Positions 36,460 through 45,149 of a stretch of DNA of 64,000 nt are shown one piece after another; within the stretch, counting starts at the first letter, position 1, and every line of letters starts with the position of its first letter. Under the pieces are notes generated by a model. That model saw nothing but the letters and a program-made list of their open reading frames with translations, had not been told where the DNA came from and made no database searches. A program made the translations under genes and the position numbers. Origin of the DNA: Sulfurimicrobium sp963779055 (GTDB lineage: Bacteria > Pseudomonadota > Gammaproteobacteria > Burkholderiales > Sulfuricellaceae); NCBI GenBank assembly GCA_963779055.1, contig CAVZWN010000004.1:620001-684000 (forward strand), read 5' to 3'.

Positions 36460-36936
36460 TTGAAAAAACGACTGATCGGAAAGACACAACCCGTGGATGC
36501 ATCCATGCAGAAAAACTGGCTGGACGTGACCGATTTGGTGGAAGTGGAAATCACTTCTGAAGACGCCGCACACCCGATTGAGGCTGCATTGCTGCCCGAT
36601 GGTACGGGGTGGCGTGCTGCAGAGCCGGGCAAGCAGACGATCCGGCTGATATTTGCTGCCGCGCAAGATATTGCGCAAATTTATCTCAGTTTCATTGAGC
36701 CGGAACTTCAACGCACCCAGGAATATGACTTGCGCTGGTCTCCCGATGGGGGCCGGTCATTTCAGCACATCGCCAGGCAGCAATGGAATTTCAGCCCTTC
36801 CGGAGCAACGTCGGAAACCGAGCATCACGACGTTCACCTGAGCGGCGTGACCGTTCTGGAGTTGAACATTACGCCCGACATCAGCGGAAATCATGCCCTG
36901 GCTTCTATCGCGCAGTTTCGGATAGCACAGGTTTAA
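36460..36936 (+). CDS. Conserved hypothetical protein, beta-sandwich-like
   Basis: 158 residues. TTG at 36460 follows CGGAG by eight bases and reads MKKRLIGKTQPVDASMQKNWLDV; an ATG at 36505 is the alternative. Blocks such as VEVEITSEDAAHPIEAALLPDGTGWRAAEPGKQTIRLIF and YLSFIEPELQRTQEYDLRWSPDGGRSF suggest a galactose-binding-like (discoidin-type) jelly roll: a GWRAA surface followed by alternating strands. I do not know a function. No signal peptide. It is the last gene with host-like composition before the AT-richer island. Confidence 0.65.
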   Translation: MKKRLIGKTQPVDASMQKNWLDVTDLVEVEITSEDAAHPIEAALLPDGTGWRAAEPGKQTIRLIFAAAQDIAQIYLSFIEPELQRTQEYDLRWSPDGGRSFQHIARQQWNFSPSGATSETEHHDVHLSGVTVLELNITPDISGNHALASIAQFRIAQV

Positions 36937-37361
36937 CTGACACAGCGCAGGGTAGGGCTGATTTTGCATGGGGTCACCTGGCAGAAGAGTCATTTTTAAC
37001 GACGGCTTTTCTGCCAATAGCTGTCAGATGACACCATGACTCCTAATCGTCACTTTCGACACGAAGCCGTCTGATGTCAAATGGAAGTAATTTGGCTGCT
37101 TATTGAAAACAAAGCGGCCAATCTAGGAAATCCTTCGTAGGTCGGCAACTCGGCCTTTGCCGCCATTAGGCGCTGAAGTGCATTACGTCTGTTGAGTGCC
37201 AATAGCGGAACTTCGCAAAATACACAAAGCTTCCCTTCGCTATGGGTGGTACGGATTACTATGGCGATTTGCTCGGGCCATTGGTGTACTTATTCTAATC
37301 AACGAAATTTGATATTCTCAAAACGTTAAAATCAGTCAATCACGTAGAAGAGATATGTGCA
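36937..37361. other. Intergenic region, left edge of the defence island
   Basis: 425 bases without a convincing gene. Base composition shifts here toward AT. No tRNA, insertion-sequence ends or integrase remnant are visible, and no clear direct repeat links it to the right edge. AGAAGAGA at its end serves as ribosome site for the next gene. Confidence 0.5.
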
Positions 37362-38153
37362 ATGTCAATATCGCTAACGCCATACACACTCGGAACGCTT
37401 TGCAGTGGTTTCAGCTGGACTGTTGCCGACGAAGACTTGCTGGCCGATCAAATTGCACGTATTGCTTTGGGGCACTCGCGACATGTTCAGAAAATCTTGG
37501 CTGGTGCAAATTTGGCGGAGCCATTAACAACTGCCAGTGCAGAAACAAGTGCCATCGCTATGCTTACAGTTACAAATGGAAGCGATCCATGGCATCGAGA
37601 TGGCTGGCTTTTTCAAGCAATGTCATGGATAGCTGCAAACAAGGCATCACCAGGAGGATTGATCCGTTCTCCTCAGATGACTTTGGCCCAAAAGGGGTTT
37701 GATGGTTTACAACTTGAATTGGATACGAATGCCGGGACAGTTTCCGCAGCCATCATTTTTGAGGATAAGGCAACGGAGAATCCACGCAATACGATTCGAG
37801 ATGATGTCTGGCCTGAATTCAAAGCGTTTGAATCGGGTGACCGAGATAATGTTCTGACCGCCGAAATGATAGCAATTTTGCAGACACATCCGAATATTGA
37901 TCCTGATCTTGCAATTCAGAATATCCTGTGGAATGAGGTTCGTCGCTACCGCATAAGTATTACCGTCGGAGATACTCATTCTGATGATGCCGGTCGCAAA
38001 CGGCTCTTTAATGATTACGATACATCCGTTGTAGGTGATATTCAGCGGCGCCGAGGTGAAACAATTCAGATCAACAATCTCAGACAGTGGATGAATAACT
38101 TGGCCCAGAAAGTAATTGCTGCAATTCAAGTGCGGGTGGCAGCAAATGTTTGA
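37362..38153 (+). CDS. HamA-like (DUF1837-type) nuclease effector of a Hachiman-like system
   Basis: 263 residues beginning MSISLTPYTLGTLCSGFSWT. A PD-(D/E)xK-like site is visible: D114 in KGFDGLQLELD and E134-D-K136 in AAIIFEDKATENPRNTIRDDVW, with spacing as expected for this nuclease fold. HamA proteins of Hachiman defence carry DUF1837 with such a site and act as DNase effectors. The assignment rests on this motif plus the adjoining large helicase, not on a database match. It overlaps the helicase gene by 8 bases. AT-richer codon use than neighbours suggests acquisition by transfer. Confidence 0.7.
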   Translation: MSISLTPYTLGTLCSGFSWTVADEDLLADQIARIALGHSRHVQKILAGANLAEPLTTASAETSAIAMLTVTNGSDPWHRDGWLFQAMSWIAANKASPGGLIRSPQMTLAQKGFDGLQLELDTNAGTVSAAIIFEDKATENPRNTIRDDVWPEFKAFESGDRDNVLTAEMIAILQTHPNIDPDLAIQNILWNEVRRYRISITVGDTHSDDAGRKRLFNDYDTSVVGDIQRRRGETIQINNLRQWMNNLAQKVIAAIQVRVAANV

Positions 38154-40728
38154 TACGGATACTGTTGCATTAATGTCACGTGCGCCTGCATTGAGCGGGC
38201 TGAATATGACCGAATTACCACAACGCCTTACAAACGCTTACGCATCAATTGTTGCTGCCAGAATACGTTTAAGGACGACAGAAGATGCTAGTGAGATACC
38301 GGAGGGCTTGGCTGAAATCGTACGCGAGATGAAACGGCTTGCGTTCACTCATGAAGCATTTGTGTCCGCTATCTCCAACCGGGAGAATCGAGCCTCTGCG
38401 GCTTTCGTTGCAGGGGCGGCGCATCATGTTAGCTTGCTTGCCGAGACGATACGAAACAGAGAGCCACGACCAAGCTATCTGGGATTCCAAGCCATTTCGC
38501 CTGAAGTTTCTGCAACCTTACTGTTTCTTATTGCAGAATCTAGCGCTGACTCCGCTGAGCTTGCAAAAGCTATCGTTGTTCCAACTGACTTCACAGTTGA
38601 ATCCGCCCTGCTTGCTGCAATTAAACATTTGGCAAATGGTCAGTTGCGACAGCTTGTAAATGTGCAGTGCCCCACTTCAGAACAATTTCTGGCTACTGAC
38701 TTAAGCAATCAAGCGGTACAAACCCTTTATCACCTGCTATTTAAAGGTATTCGGGCCTTGGCATTTACCATGCTCGGCGAGGAGGATTTAATCGAAGAAA
38801 CCCCTGACGCTTTATTCAGTCGAGTTAAAAGCCTATGCGTTGAGCCAATTGGAAATATTTTCAACAGTGAAGAAGTGCCATACTTCAGCTTGTACCCTGG
38901 GCCGCTACATCTAGCATCCTTGCTGGCCTCTGTTGCAAGGGATATCACTTCATCAGCCCTAATAAACATAACGCCTCCTAGCCTGACTGATGGTGACACG
39001 TGGTCAAGATTTATGCGTGGAATCGCAGAAAGACGGCCCTATTTGTGGCGAAATCACCGGCAAGCCATTGAGGCTGGTTATTTGGAGCCCGGGACGTCTG
39101 CGGCTGTTAGCTTCCCGACCGGAGCTGGAAAATCAACTCTAGCTGAGTTGAAAATTGCAGTCACTATTCTGCGCGGTTTTAAGGTTATTTTCCTTGCGCC
39201 AACTCTTGCCCTCGTAGACCAGACCGCAAATGCTATGGCGACTACGTTTCCAGGAAATCAAGTCCAAAAGGAGCTGGTAGAAGCACTTCCTTTTAATATT
39301 GATGAGGATGGACTATCGGCAATTACCGTCATGACTCCTGAACGGTGCCTAGCGATGCTAAGTTTTGATGACGGCATCTTCAATCAAATTGGACTGATCG
39401 TGTTTGACGAATGTCATTTATTGCACCCTCGTGATACTGACAGAAGTCGTCGTGCTATTGATGCCATGCTTTGCATACTGAATCTGACTAGAGTGGCTCC
39501 CGGAGCGGATTTGCTCTTGCTTTCGGCAATGATGAGAAATACCGCCGAGATTGCTGGTTGGATACAAAGCCTCACCAGCAGACCCTGTTTACCACTAGAG
39601 CTGACTTGGAAACCGACCCGCCAGGTGCGGGGGTGCGTAGTTTATGGGTCAACAGAAATTAACGCCCTTCAGAATCGACTTGATGAAGCAAGAGCGGAAT
39701 ATACAAACAAGAATGCACCCACCGCAGTAAAACGCGAACTGGTTGCATTGCCATATGGTTTTTTCTGTCTAAGTCAGACTTGGCAATCACAGGAACGAAG
39801 TAACTATGCGCTGCTTCAGTTGCTTGATGACAATGTGCAACTTGGTACTGGGACTGCAACTGATCCTGATCGTTGGTACTTAACTCCGAACGGGAACGAA
39901 GTTGCCTCCGCTATAGCGGAGGCCACGGCTCGACAACATTTGAAGACGCTAGTTTTTACACAAACCATACCTTTAGCGAATAGTGCCACTAAAAATCTTA
40001 GTCGTCGCCTAGGTCGCCCAGGCTGTGTGCTAACTGAAGCAGAAATACTTCTCTTTGAAGTGGCTGTGGATGAGGCTGGGGGACGTAATCATATTTATCT
40101 TGAAATCGATGCTGATAATGGCCTTGTTTCATCATGCGCTTGTCATCACGGACTTTTGTTGGCGGTCGAGCGCCATTTGCATGAGTCCCTGTATAAAAGG
40201 CCAGATGGAATCAATGTCCTTGTGGCGACCTCCACACTTGCGCAAGGAATGAACCTGCCAAGCGAAGTTGTCATCATCGGCGGTGATCGTCGTTTCGATC
40301 CAGGTCAAAACAGAATGGAGCAACTTGAGGCTCATGAACTATTAAATGCAGCTGGTCGTGCGGGGCGTGCGGGGGAGGCTTCATATGGTTTCGTTCTCGT
40401 TGTGCCTAGCAAGGTAGTTCATTTCAATAATGAGACGAGCAGAATTCATCGGCATTGGGCAGATTTACAGGCCATCTTCGCGCAAAGTGATCAATGTCTC
40501 GTAATTGATGATCCATTGGAGGCTTTACTTGATCATATAAATCTTTCTGCGACGGAATTGACTCCGATGGATAGCTATTTTATCGGAAGGCTTCCTATTG
40601 GTGAGCAGGCGAATGAAGGTGGAAATGACGCGCCCGCTCGTGCGCTTCTTGGCAGATCTTGGTGCGATCATGCTGCGATTCACGCTAAAGAAAGTTTGCG
40701 CTCATCAATTCCAATAATGAAAAAATGA
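38146..40728 (+). CDS. HamB-like superfamily 2 DECH-box helicase of a Hachiman-like system
   Basis: 860 residues from ATG at 38146. An N-terminal helical region of about 300 residues precedes the helicase core: Walker A PTGAGKST at 324-331, DECH at 421-424, SAM (motif III) at 460-462, motif V VATSTLAQGMNLP at about 693-705, and motif VI AAGRAGRAG at about 735-743. This is Ski2-like. In Hachiman, HamB is a DNA-tracking helicase that restrains and then releases HamA; here I infer the same from the pairing. Related AbpAB systems share the design, so the exact subtype is open. Translationally coupled to its neighbours on both sides. Confidence 0.78.
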   Translation: MFDTDTVALMSRAPALSGLNMTELPQRLTNAYASIVAARIRLRTTEDASEIPEGLAEIVREMKRLAFTHEAFVSAISNRENRASAAFVAGAAHHVSLLAETIRNREPRPSYLGFQAISPEVSATLLFLIAESSADSAELAKAIVVPTDFTVESALLAAIKHLANGQLRQLVNVQCPTSEQFLATDLSNQAVQTLYHLLFKGIRALAFTMLGEEDLIEETPDALFSRVKSLCVEPIGNIFNSEEVPYFSLYPGPLHLASLLASVARDITSSALINITPPSLTDGDTWSRFMRGIAERRPYLWRNHRQAIEAGYLEPGTSAAVSFPTGAGKSTLAELKIAVTILRGFKVIFLAPTLALVDQTANAMATTFPGNQVQKELVEALPFNIDEDGLSAITVMTPERCLAMLSFDDGIFNQIGLIVFDECHLLHPRDTDRSRRAIDAMLCILNLTRVAPGADLLLLSAMMRNTAEIAGWIQSLTSRPCLPLELTWKPTRQVRGCVVYGSTEINALQNRLDEARAEYTNKNAPTAVKRELVALPYGFFCLSQTWQSQERSNYALLQLLDDNVQLGTGTATDPDRWYLTPNGNEVASAIAEATARQHLKTLVFTQTIPLANSATKNLSRRLGRPGCVLTEAEILLFEVAVDEAGGRNHIYLEIDADNGLVSSCACHHGLLLAVERHLHESLYKRPDGINVLVATSTLAQGMNLPSEVVIIGGDRRFDPGQNRMEQLEAHELLNAAGRAGRAGEASYGFVLVVPSKVVHFNNETSRIHRHWADLQAIFAQSDQCLVIDDPLEALLDHINLSATELTPMDSYFIGRLPIGEQANEGGNDAPARALLGRSWCDHAAIHAKESLRSSIPIMKK

Positions 40729-40856
40729 ATCGCCGTGCAGTTCACCGAAAATTTGGATTGATTGAACCATATTTATCTCCTGCTATGCCTGAAGAGAATT
40801 TTGCTGACACGCTCGGCAGGGTCAAGAGTGCGGTGTTGGCTGCCTCGTTATTTTGA
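40725..40856 (+). CDS. Possible small third gene of the Hachiman-like operon, 43 residues
   Basis: The ATG overlaps the helicase stop (ATGA) and opens a 43-codon frame starting MNRRAVHRKFGLIEPYLSPA and ending AVLAASLF. Composition stays AT-rich like the helicase for most of its length. The tight overlap suggests translation, but it could also be the stump of a longer gene lost on the right side. Not recognised. Confidence 0.4.
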   Translation: MNRRAVHRKFGLIEPYLSPAMPEENFADTLGRVKSAVLAASLF

Positions 40857-41129
40857 TGAATGCAATTAGCGCCAATGTCAGGAGTGGGGGCGGAAGCGGA
40901 AATGGATCAGATGAACTCCAGTGGCAGCTCAGGCCGAGTTGCTGTCCGAACGTTAACGGCGGCGAATGTCTGCTTCGGCAGGAGTTACCTGCCGTTCAAC
41001 TTCGTAGATTTCTGATCCTCTGGATGACCGGACCTGGCACTCAGCACCCATTCGCCACCCGAACAGAAGAGTCCTCTTGCGCTGCATTGCTGACGCCCAG
41101 CCAGACCAAGTCTGGGCCAGTCTACGTAA
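40857..41129. other. Intergenic region, right edge of the defence island
   Basis: 273 bases returning to host-like GC content. Short open frames are present but have no codon bias or ribosome site. No terminator hairpin with T-run is obvious. It may hold remnants of whatever was replaced by the island. Confidence 0.4.
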
Positions 41130-42281
41130 TCACTGGTCCTGCTCGGGCAGGAAGCCTTGCAGCAACTCGTTCAAGAAGCGCCGCCCCAGTTCGGTCGGCC
41201 TGATCCGGGCCAGATCCCGTTCCACCAGTCCGCGTTTTTCTGCCGCATCGAGCGTGCCCAGTACACTCAGCAGCGGCAGGCCAGTGCGCTCCTCGAACAG
41301 GGCCAGCGAGAATCCTTCGGTCAGGCGCAGCGCGTTCATCATGAACTCGAATCCCAGGTCCTTCGCCGCCACGCGGTGCTCTTCATGCACCGGCGCGCCT
41401 TTCAGGGCGTGCTCCAGGTAGGCTTTGGGCTGCTTGTAGCGCATCTGGCGCAGCACGCCATCATGCAGTGTGAGCTTGCCGTGCGCGCCGGCGCCGATGC
41501 CCAGATAATCGCCGAACAGCCAGTAGTTGAGGTTGTGCCTGCAATGCTGCCCCTTTTGCGCGAAGCCGGAGGTTTCATAATGCTCGAAGCCGGCGCAGGC
41601 CAGCTCGGCTTCGACCGCCTCCTGCATTTCCGCTGCCAGGTCGTCGTCGGGCAGTTCGGGCGGGTCGAGAAAGAAACGGGTATTGGGTTCGAGTGTGAGG
41701 TGATAGGCGGAAAGGTGCTGCGGGCCGAAGGCGATGGCAGTGCGCAGATCTGCCAGCATTTCCTTCATGCCCTGCTCGGGCAGGGCGTACATGAGGTCAA
41801 GGTTGATGTTGTCGAAATGGCGCTGCGCCAGGTCCACCGCGCGGCGTGCCTCGTCGCCATCGTGGATGCGGCCCAGCAGTTGCAGATGTTTGGGGTTGAA
41901 GCTCTGGATGCCAAGCGAGAGGCGGTTCACCCCGGCGGCGCGGAAGTCGGCGAATTTCTGCGCCTCAGCCGTGCCGGGATTGGCTTCCAGGGTGATTTCA
42001 GCCAGCGGCTCCAGCGGCAGCAGGGTGCGCACGGCGGTGAGGATGTCATCCACGGCGCGGGCTGAGAGCAGGCTGGGCGTGCCGCCGCCGAAGAACACCG
42101 ACACCACCTTGCGCCCCCATACCTGTGGTAGCGCGGTTTCAAGATCCTTCACCAGGGCGGCGACATATTCCGCCTCCGGCACGCTGCCGCGCGCTTCGTG
42201 AGAATTGAAGTCGCAGTAGGGGCACTTGCGCACGCACCAGGGGATGTGAATATACAGGCTGAGCGGAGGCGGCTCCATCAT
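41130..42281 (-). CDS. hemW: Radical SAM haem chaperone HemW (HemN-like)
   Basis: 383 residues from ATG at 42281 (GGTGAG upstream). The radical SAM motif CVRKCPYCDFNSH (CX3CX2C) lies near residue 16; SVFFGGGTPSLL, EANPGT, GVNRLSLGIQSF and NINLDLMYALPEQ follow. HemW-type proteins lack the extra Cys of true HemN (here CDFNSH rather than CXXCXC) and are thought to insert haem. It closes the rph-rdgB-pncA run on the minus strand. Confidence 0.93.
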   Translation of the reverse strand: MMEPPPLSLYIHIPWCVRKCPYCDFNSHEARGSVPEAEYVAALVKDLETALPQVWGRKVVSVFFGGGTPSLLSARAVDDILTAVRTLLPLEPLAEITLEANPGTAEAQKFADFRAAGVNRLSLGIQSFNPKHLQLLGRIHDGDEARRAVDLAQRHFDNINLDLMYALPEQGMKEMLADLRTAIAFGPQHLSAYHLTLEPNTRFFLDPPELPDDDLAAEMQEAVEAELACAGFEHYETSGFAQKGQHCRHNLNYWLFGDYLGIGAGAHGKLTLHDGVLRQMRYKQPKAYLEHALKGAPVHEEHRVAAKDLGFEFMMNALRLTEGFSLALFEERTGLPLLSVLGTLDAAEKRGLVERDLARIRPTELGRRFLNELLQGFLPEQDQ

Positions 42282-42342
42282 GCTCTCACCGGCGCGGGGG
42301 ATAAAGCGGAGTGGCGCGGTCTGCACAGCCCTGCAGGCCGCC

Positions 42343-42910
42343 TCAGGCTGCGTCGGCGGCTGACATGACGGTTGCGCCCAGCCCGGTCAATTCAGCCAGC
42401 ATCTGCTCGTCGCCCTGACCGGTGCGTACGGCATCACGCAGCACCACCACCGGATAACCCAGCCGGAGCGCATCACGCACGATGGCAGCCACGCCATCGC
42501 CCAGGCCGCCGACCAATATGCGCTTCACCCCGTACATCATGAGCTGGAATTCCAGCTGGGTTCCGGCAAAGCCGGTCCCGCCTGCCTGATCCTGAACCTC
42601 TCTGGAAATTATCATGGCAAATGCAGGCAAACCCAGATCGGGCGCAAACTCTGACCCAGCTGTTTCTGCCACGCAATGCGCCGGCAGCTTCCCGCCCTGC
42701 GGCTGAAAGGGTGCATGATCGGCAGGGTGCCAGAAGCGCACGGCATAAATTGGAAAACCCCGCGGATGGAAAATATCGATCATGCGGTTGAGCGGACGCG
42801 ATCACTTCCTCACCCCCGGAAACGGCCATGCTGCCGCCGGGCAAAAAATCCTTTTGCACATCGGCGACGATCAGCGCATCGCCTTCTTTTATCACCAGAG
42901 GCTCGCTCAT
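42343..42910 (-). pseudogene. pncA: Nicotinamidase PncA-like, single-base frameshift
   Basis: Isochorismatase-fold amidase converting nicotinamide to nicotinate. The start MSEPLVIKEGDALIVADVQKDFLPGGSMAVSGGEEVIA (with the Asp nucleophile-region ADVQKDF) is in one frame; LNRMIDIFHPRGFPIYAVRFWHPADHAPF onward, ending at 42343, is in another. One extra G at 42794-42797 (plus strand) explains it. The metal-site region DIFHPRGFPIYAVRFWHPADH is preserved. The start overlaps the rdgB stop (ATGA). Note that the expected catalytic Cys segment is not clear (GGLGDGVA in place of a GLATDYCV-type loop), so the activity may differ. Confidence 0.75.
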
Positions 42911-43497
42911 GAATTGCTTTTCAACTTTGCCACCAGTGAGGCCAAAGCCTTGCCGCGGTGGCTGATACGATTCTTCACATCCATGGGGATTTCAGCGCCG
43001 GTCTGGCCAAACTCCGGAATCAGGAAATACGGGTCATAACCAAAGCCGCCGTCACCGCGCGGCGTGTCGATGATCTCGCCATACATCGCGCCTTCGGCGA
43101 TGATCGGCTGTGGATCTTCCGGCCAGCGCACCAGCACCATCACGCAGTAGTAATGCGCCTTGCGGTTGGCGTGCCCTTGCAGCAGTTCGATCAGCTTTTC
43201 ATTATTGCGCTGATCCGATTTCGGCTCCCCGGCAAAACGCGCTGAATACACGCCCGGCGCGCCGTTCAGCGCGTCGACGCAGATCCCGGAATCATCTGCC
43301 AGTGCAGGCAGGCCGGAATGAGCCGAAGCGTGGCGGGCCTTGGTGAGGCAGTTTTCGATGAAGGTGCAATACGGCTCCTCGGCTTCGGGGATATTGAACG
43401 CAGACTGCGGCAGCACCTCGAATTCCATTGGCGCGAGGATGGCGCTGATTTCACGCAGCTTGCCCGCGTTATTTGATGCGATGACTATTTTTTTCAT
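42907..43497 (-). CDS. rdgB: XTP/dITP diphosphatase RdgB
   Basis: Removes non-canonical purine nucleoside triphosphates (ITP, XTP). 196 residues from ATG at 43497 with GGGAG upstream. Signature KKIVIASNNAGKLREISAIL, EENCLTKAR (ENCLTKARHAS), LADDSGICVDALNGAPGVYSARFAG and GDGGFGYDPYFLIPE are present. Between rph (2-base gap) and pncA. Confidence 0.95.
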   Translation of the reverse strand: MKKIVIASNNAGKLREISAILAPMEFEVLPQSAFNIPEAEEPYCTFIENCLTKARHASAHSGLPALADDSGICVDALNGAPGVYSARFAGEPKSDQRNNEKLIELLQGHANRKAHYYCVMVLVRWPEDPQPIIAEGAMYGEIIDTPRGDGGFGYDPYFLIPEFGQTGAEIPMDVKNRISHRGKALASLVAKLKSNS

Positions 43498-43499
43498 TG

Positions 43500-44216
43500 C
43501 TACGCTCCCAGCGCTGCTTTTTGCTTCGCCACCAGCTGGCCGATGCCGCTTTGCGCCAGATCGAGCAGCGCTTCCATTTCGCCACGGCTGAAGGGCACGC
43601 CCTCTGCCGTGCCCTGCACCTCGACGAAGCCGCCGTTGCCGGTCATCACCACGTTCATGTCGGTATCGCAACCGGAGTCCTCGGCATAATCAAGGTCGAG
43701 TACCGGAACACCCTGATACACGCCGACCGAAATCGCCGCGACGAAATCCGTCAGGGGAGAAGCGGCAAGCGACTGCTTCTTGATCAGGAAGGAGATGGCA
43801 TCATGCAACGCGACATAGGCGCCGGTGATGCTCGCGGTGCGCGTGCCGCCATCGGCCTGGATCACGTCGCAATCAACCTGGATAGTGCGTTCGCCCAGCG
43901 CTTTCAGGTCCACCACCGAGCGCAGCGAGCGCCCGATCAGTCGCTGGATTTCCTGCGTGCGCCCGGACTGCTTGCCGCGCGCCGCCTCCCGGTCCATGCG
44001 GCTGCCGGTGGAGCGCGGCAGCATGCCGTATTCCGCAGTGACCCAGCCCTGCCCCTTGCCGCGCAGAAAAGACGGTACTTTTTCGTCGATGCTGGCAGTG
44101 CAGATGACCTTGGTATCGCCGCATTCGATCAGCACCGAACCTTCGGCATGCTTGGTGTAATTTCGGGTAATGGTAATGGCGCGCAGCTGATCCGCGCCTC
44201 TCTGACTGGGTCGCAT
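43500..44216 (-). CDS. rph: Ribonuclease PH
   Basis: Phosphorolytic 3'-exoribonuclease that trims tRNA 3' ends. 238 residues starting MRPSQRGADQLRAITITRNYTKHAEGSVLIECGDTKVICTAS, with GWVTAEYGMLPRSTGSRMDREAARGKQSGRTQEIQRLIGRSLR and VDCDVIQADGGTRTASITGAYVAL. Complete, and co-oriented with rdgB. Confidence 0.97.
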   Translation of the reverse strand: MRPSQRGADQLRAITITRNYTKHAEGSVLIECGDTKVICTASIDEKVPSFLRGKGQGWVTAEYGMLPRSTGSRMDREAARGKQSGRTQEIQRLIGRSLRSVVDLKALGERTIQVDCDVIQADGGTRTASITGAYVALHDAISFLIKKQSLAASPLTDFVAAISVGVYQGVPVLDLDYAEDSGCDTDMNVVMTGNGGFVEVQGTAEGVPFSRGEMEALLDLAQSGIGQLVAKQKAALGA

Positions 44217-44224
44217 GAATTTCC

Positions 44225-45142
44225 CTATTTGGAGTATTTCTGAATCGCGGACTGGATTTCGGCAATCGCTTTTTCGATGTCGTCATCGGTGACGGGCGCC
44301 TCACCGGCCGTTGGCCGGGGCGCGTGCAAAGCCTCAAGCTGGGTCGTAAAGCTGTCGAGCGGCATCATTTCGGTCGACACTCCGGCAGCGGACTGGGTTT
44401 TTCCCCGTCCGCCCCAGGTCATGGCGATGGCGGAAAGATTATCGCCATCCTGTCCACCGCGGAACTCGGCGTGATCCATCAGCTCCGGGATCGCCTGATC
44501 CAGCGGATAGGTATTCAGGATAGAGCCGATCTCATTGACGCTGAGCGAGCCCCACAACCCGTCCGAGCACAGCAGCAGGATGTCACCCGGTTCGACCGGT
44601 GTGCGCCTGGAAAGCTCCACTTCGGGGAGGATCATGCCGCCAAGACAGTTGTAGATCTTGTTGCGCTCCGGATGCGTCGTCAACTGGGCCTCAGTGATCA
44701 ACCCTTGTTCGAACAACTGCTGTACCCGCGAGTGATCCTGTGTGCGCGTCACCAGACGCCCCTGACGGAAAAAATACAGGCGCGAATCACCGACATGCGC
44801 CCAGTAGGCCATATCGCGCTGAATCACCACCGCGACACAGGTGGTGCGTGGACTTTCCAGCAGCTCATTTTCGGCAGAATAATCGCAGATCGCCTCATGC
44901 ACGGCATGCAAGGCCTGATCGAGAAAAAACAAAGGGTCCCTGAGTGTCGGGCGGGCCTGTTTCTGGAACATTTCCGCCACCAGCTGCACTGTTATCTGCG
45001 CCGCGATTTCGCCGTGAAAATGGCCGCCCATGCCGTCTGCCACCACCATCAGCAGGGATTCCTTGCTGTAGGAATAAGCAACCCGGTCCTGATTGTATTT
45101 GCGCCCGCCTTGCCGGCTGGACTGATAAATGGAGAACTTCAT
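44225..45142 (-). CDS. PP2C-family serine/threonine protein phosphatase
   Basis: 305 residues with PP2C metal motifs NQDRVAY, VVADGMGGH (about 36-44), WAHVGDSRLYFF, CSDGLWG and DNLSAIAM. A C-terminal extension of about 65 residues beyond the phosphatase fold is low-complexity then helical. It lies 7 bases after the kinase gene and should dephosphorylate that kinase or its targets. Confidence 0.93.
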   Translation of the reverse strand: MKFSIYQSSRQGGRKYNQDRVAYSYSKESLLMVVADGMGGHFHGEIAAQITVQLVAEMFQKQARPTLRDPLFFLDQALHAVHEAICDYSAENELLESPRTTCVAVVIQRDMAYWAHVGDSRLYFFRQGRLVTRTQDHSRVQQLFEQGLITEAQLTTHPERNKIYNCLGGMILPEVELSRRTPVEPGDILLLCSDGLWGSLSVNEIGSILNTYPLDQAIPELMDHAEFRGGQDGDNLSAIAMTWGGRGKTQSAAGVSTEMMPLDSFTTQLEALHAPRPTAGEAPVTDDDIEKAIAEIQSAIQKYSK

Positions 45143-45149
45143 GGCAGGA

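Noticed and set aside
36937..41129. Direct repeats or att-like sites flanking the defence island
   Set aside because: No matching repeat could be found by eye at the two edges; only a computed alignment of the flanks could settle this.
40853..41203. Plus-strand open frame at the right edge of the defence island
   Set aside because: It has a low-complexity Gly/Ser start and runs into the 3' end of hemW on the other strand; no homology is recognised.
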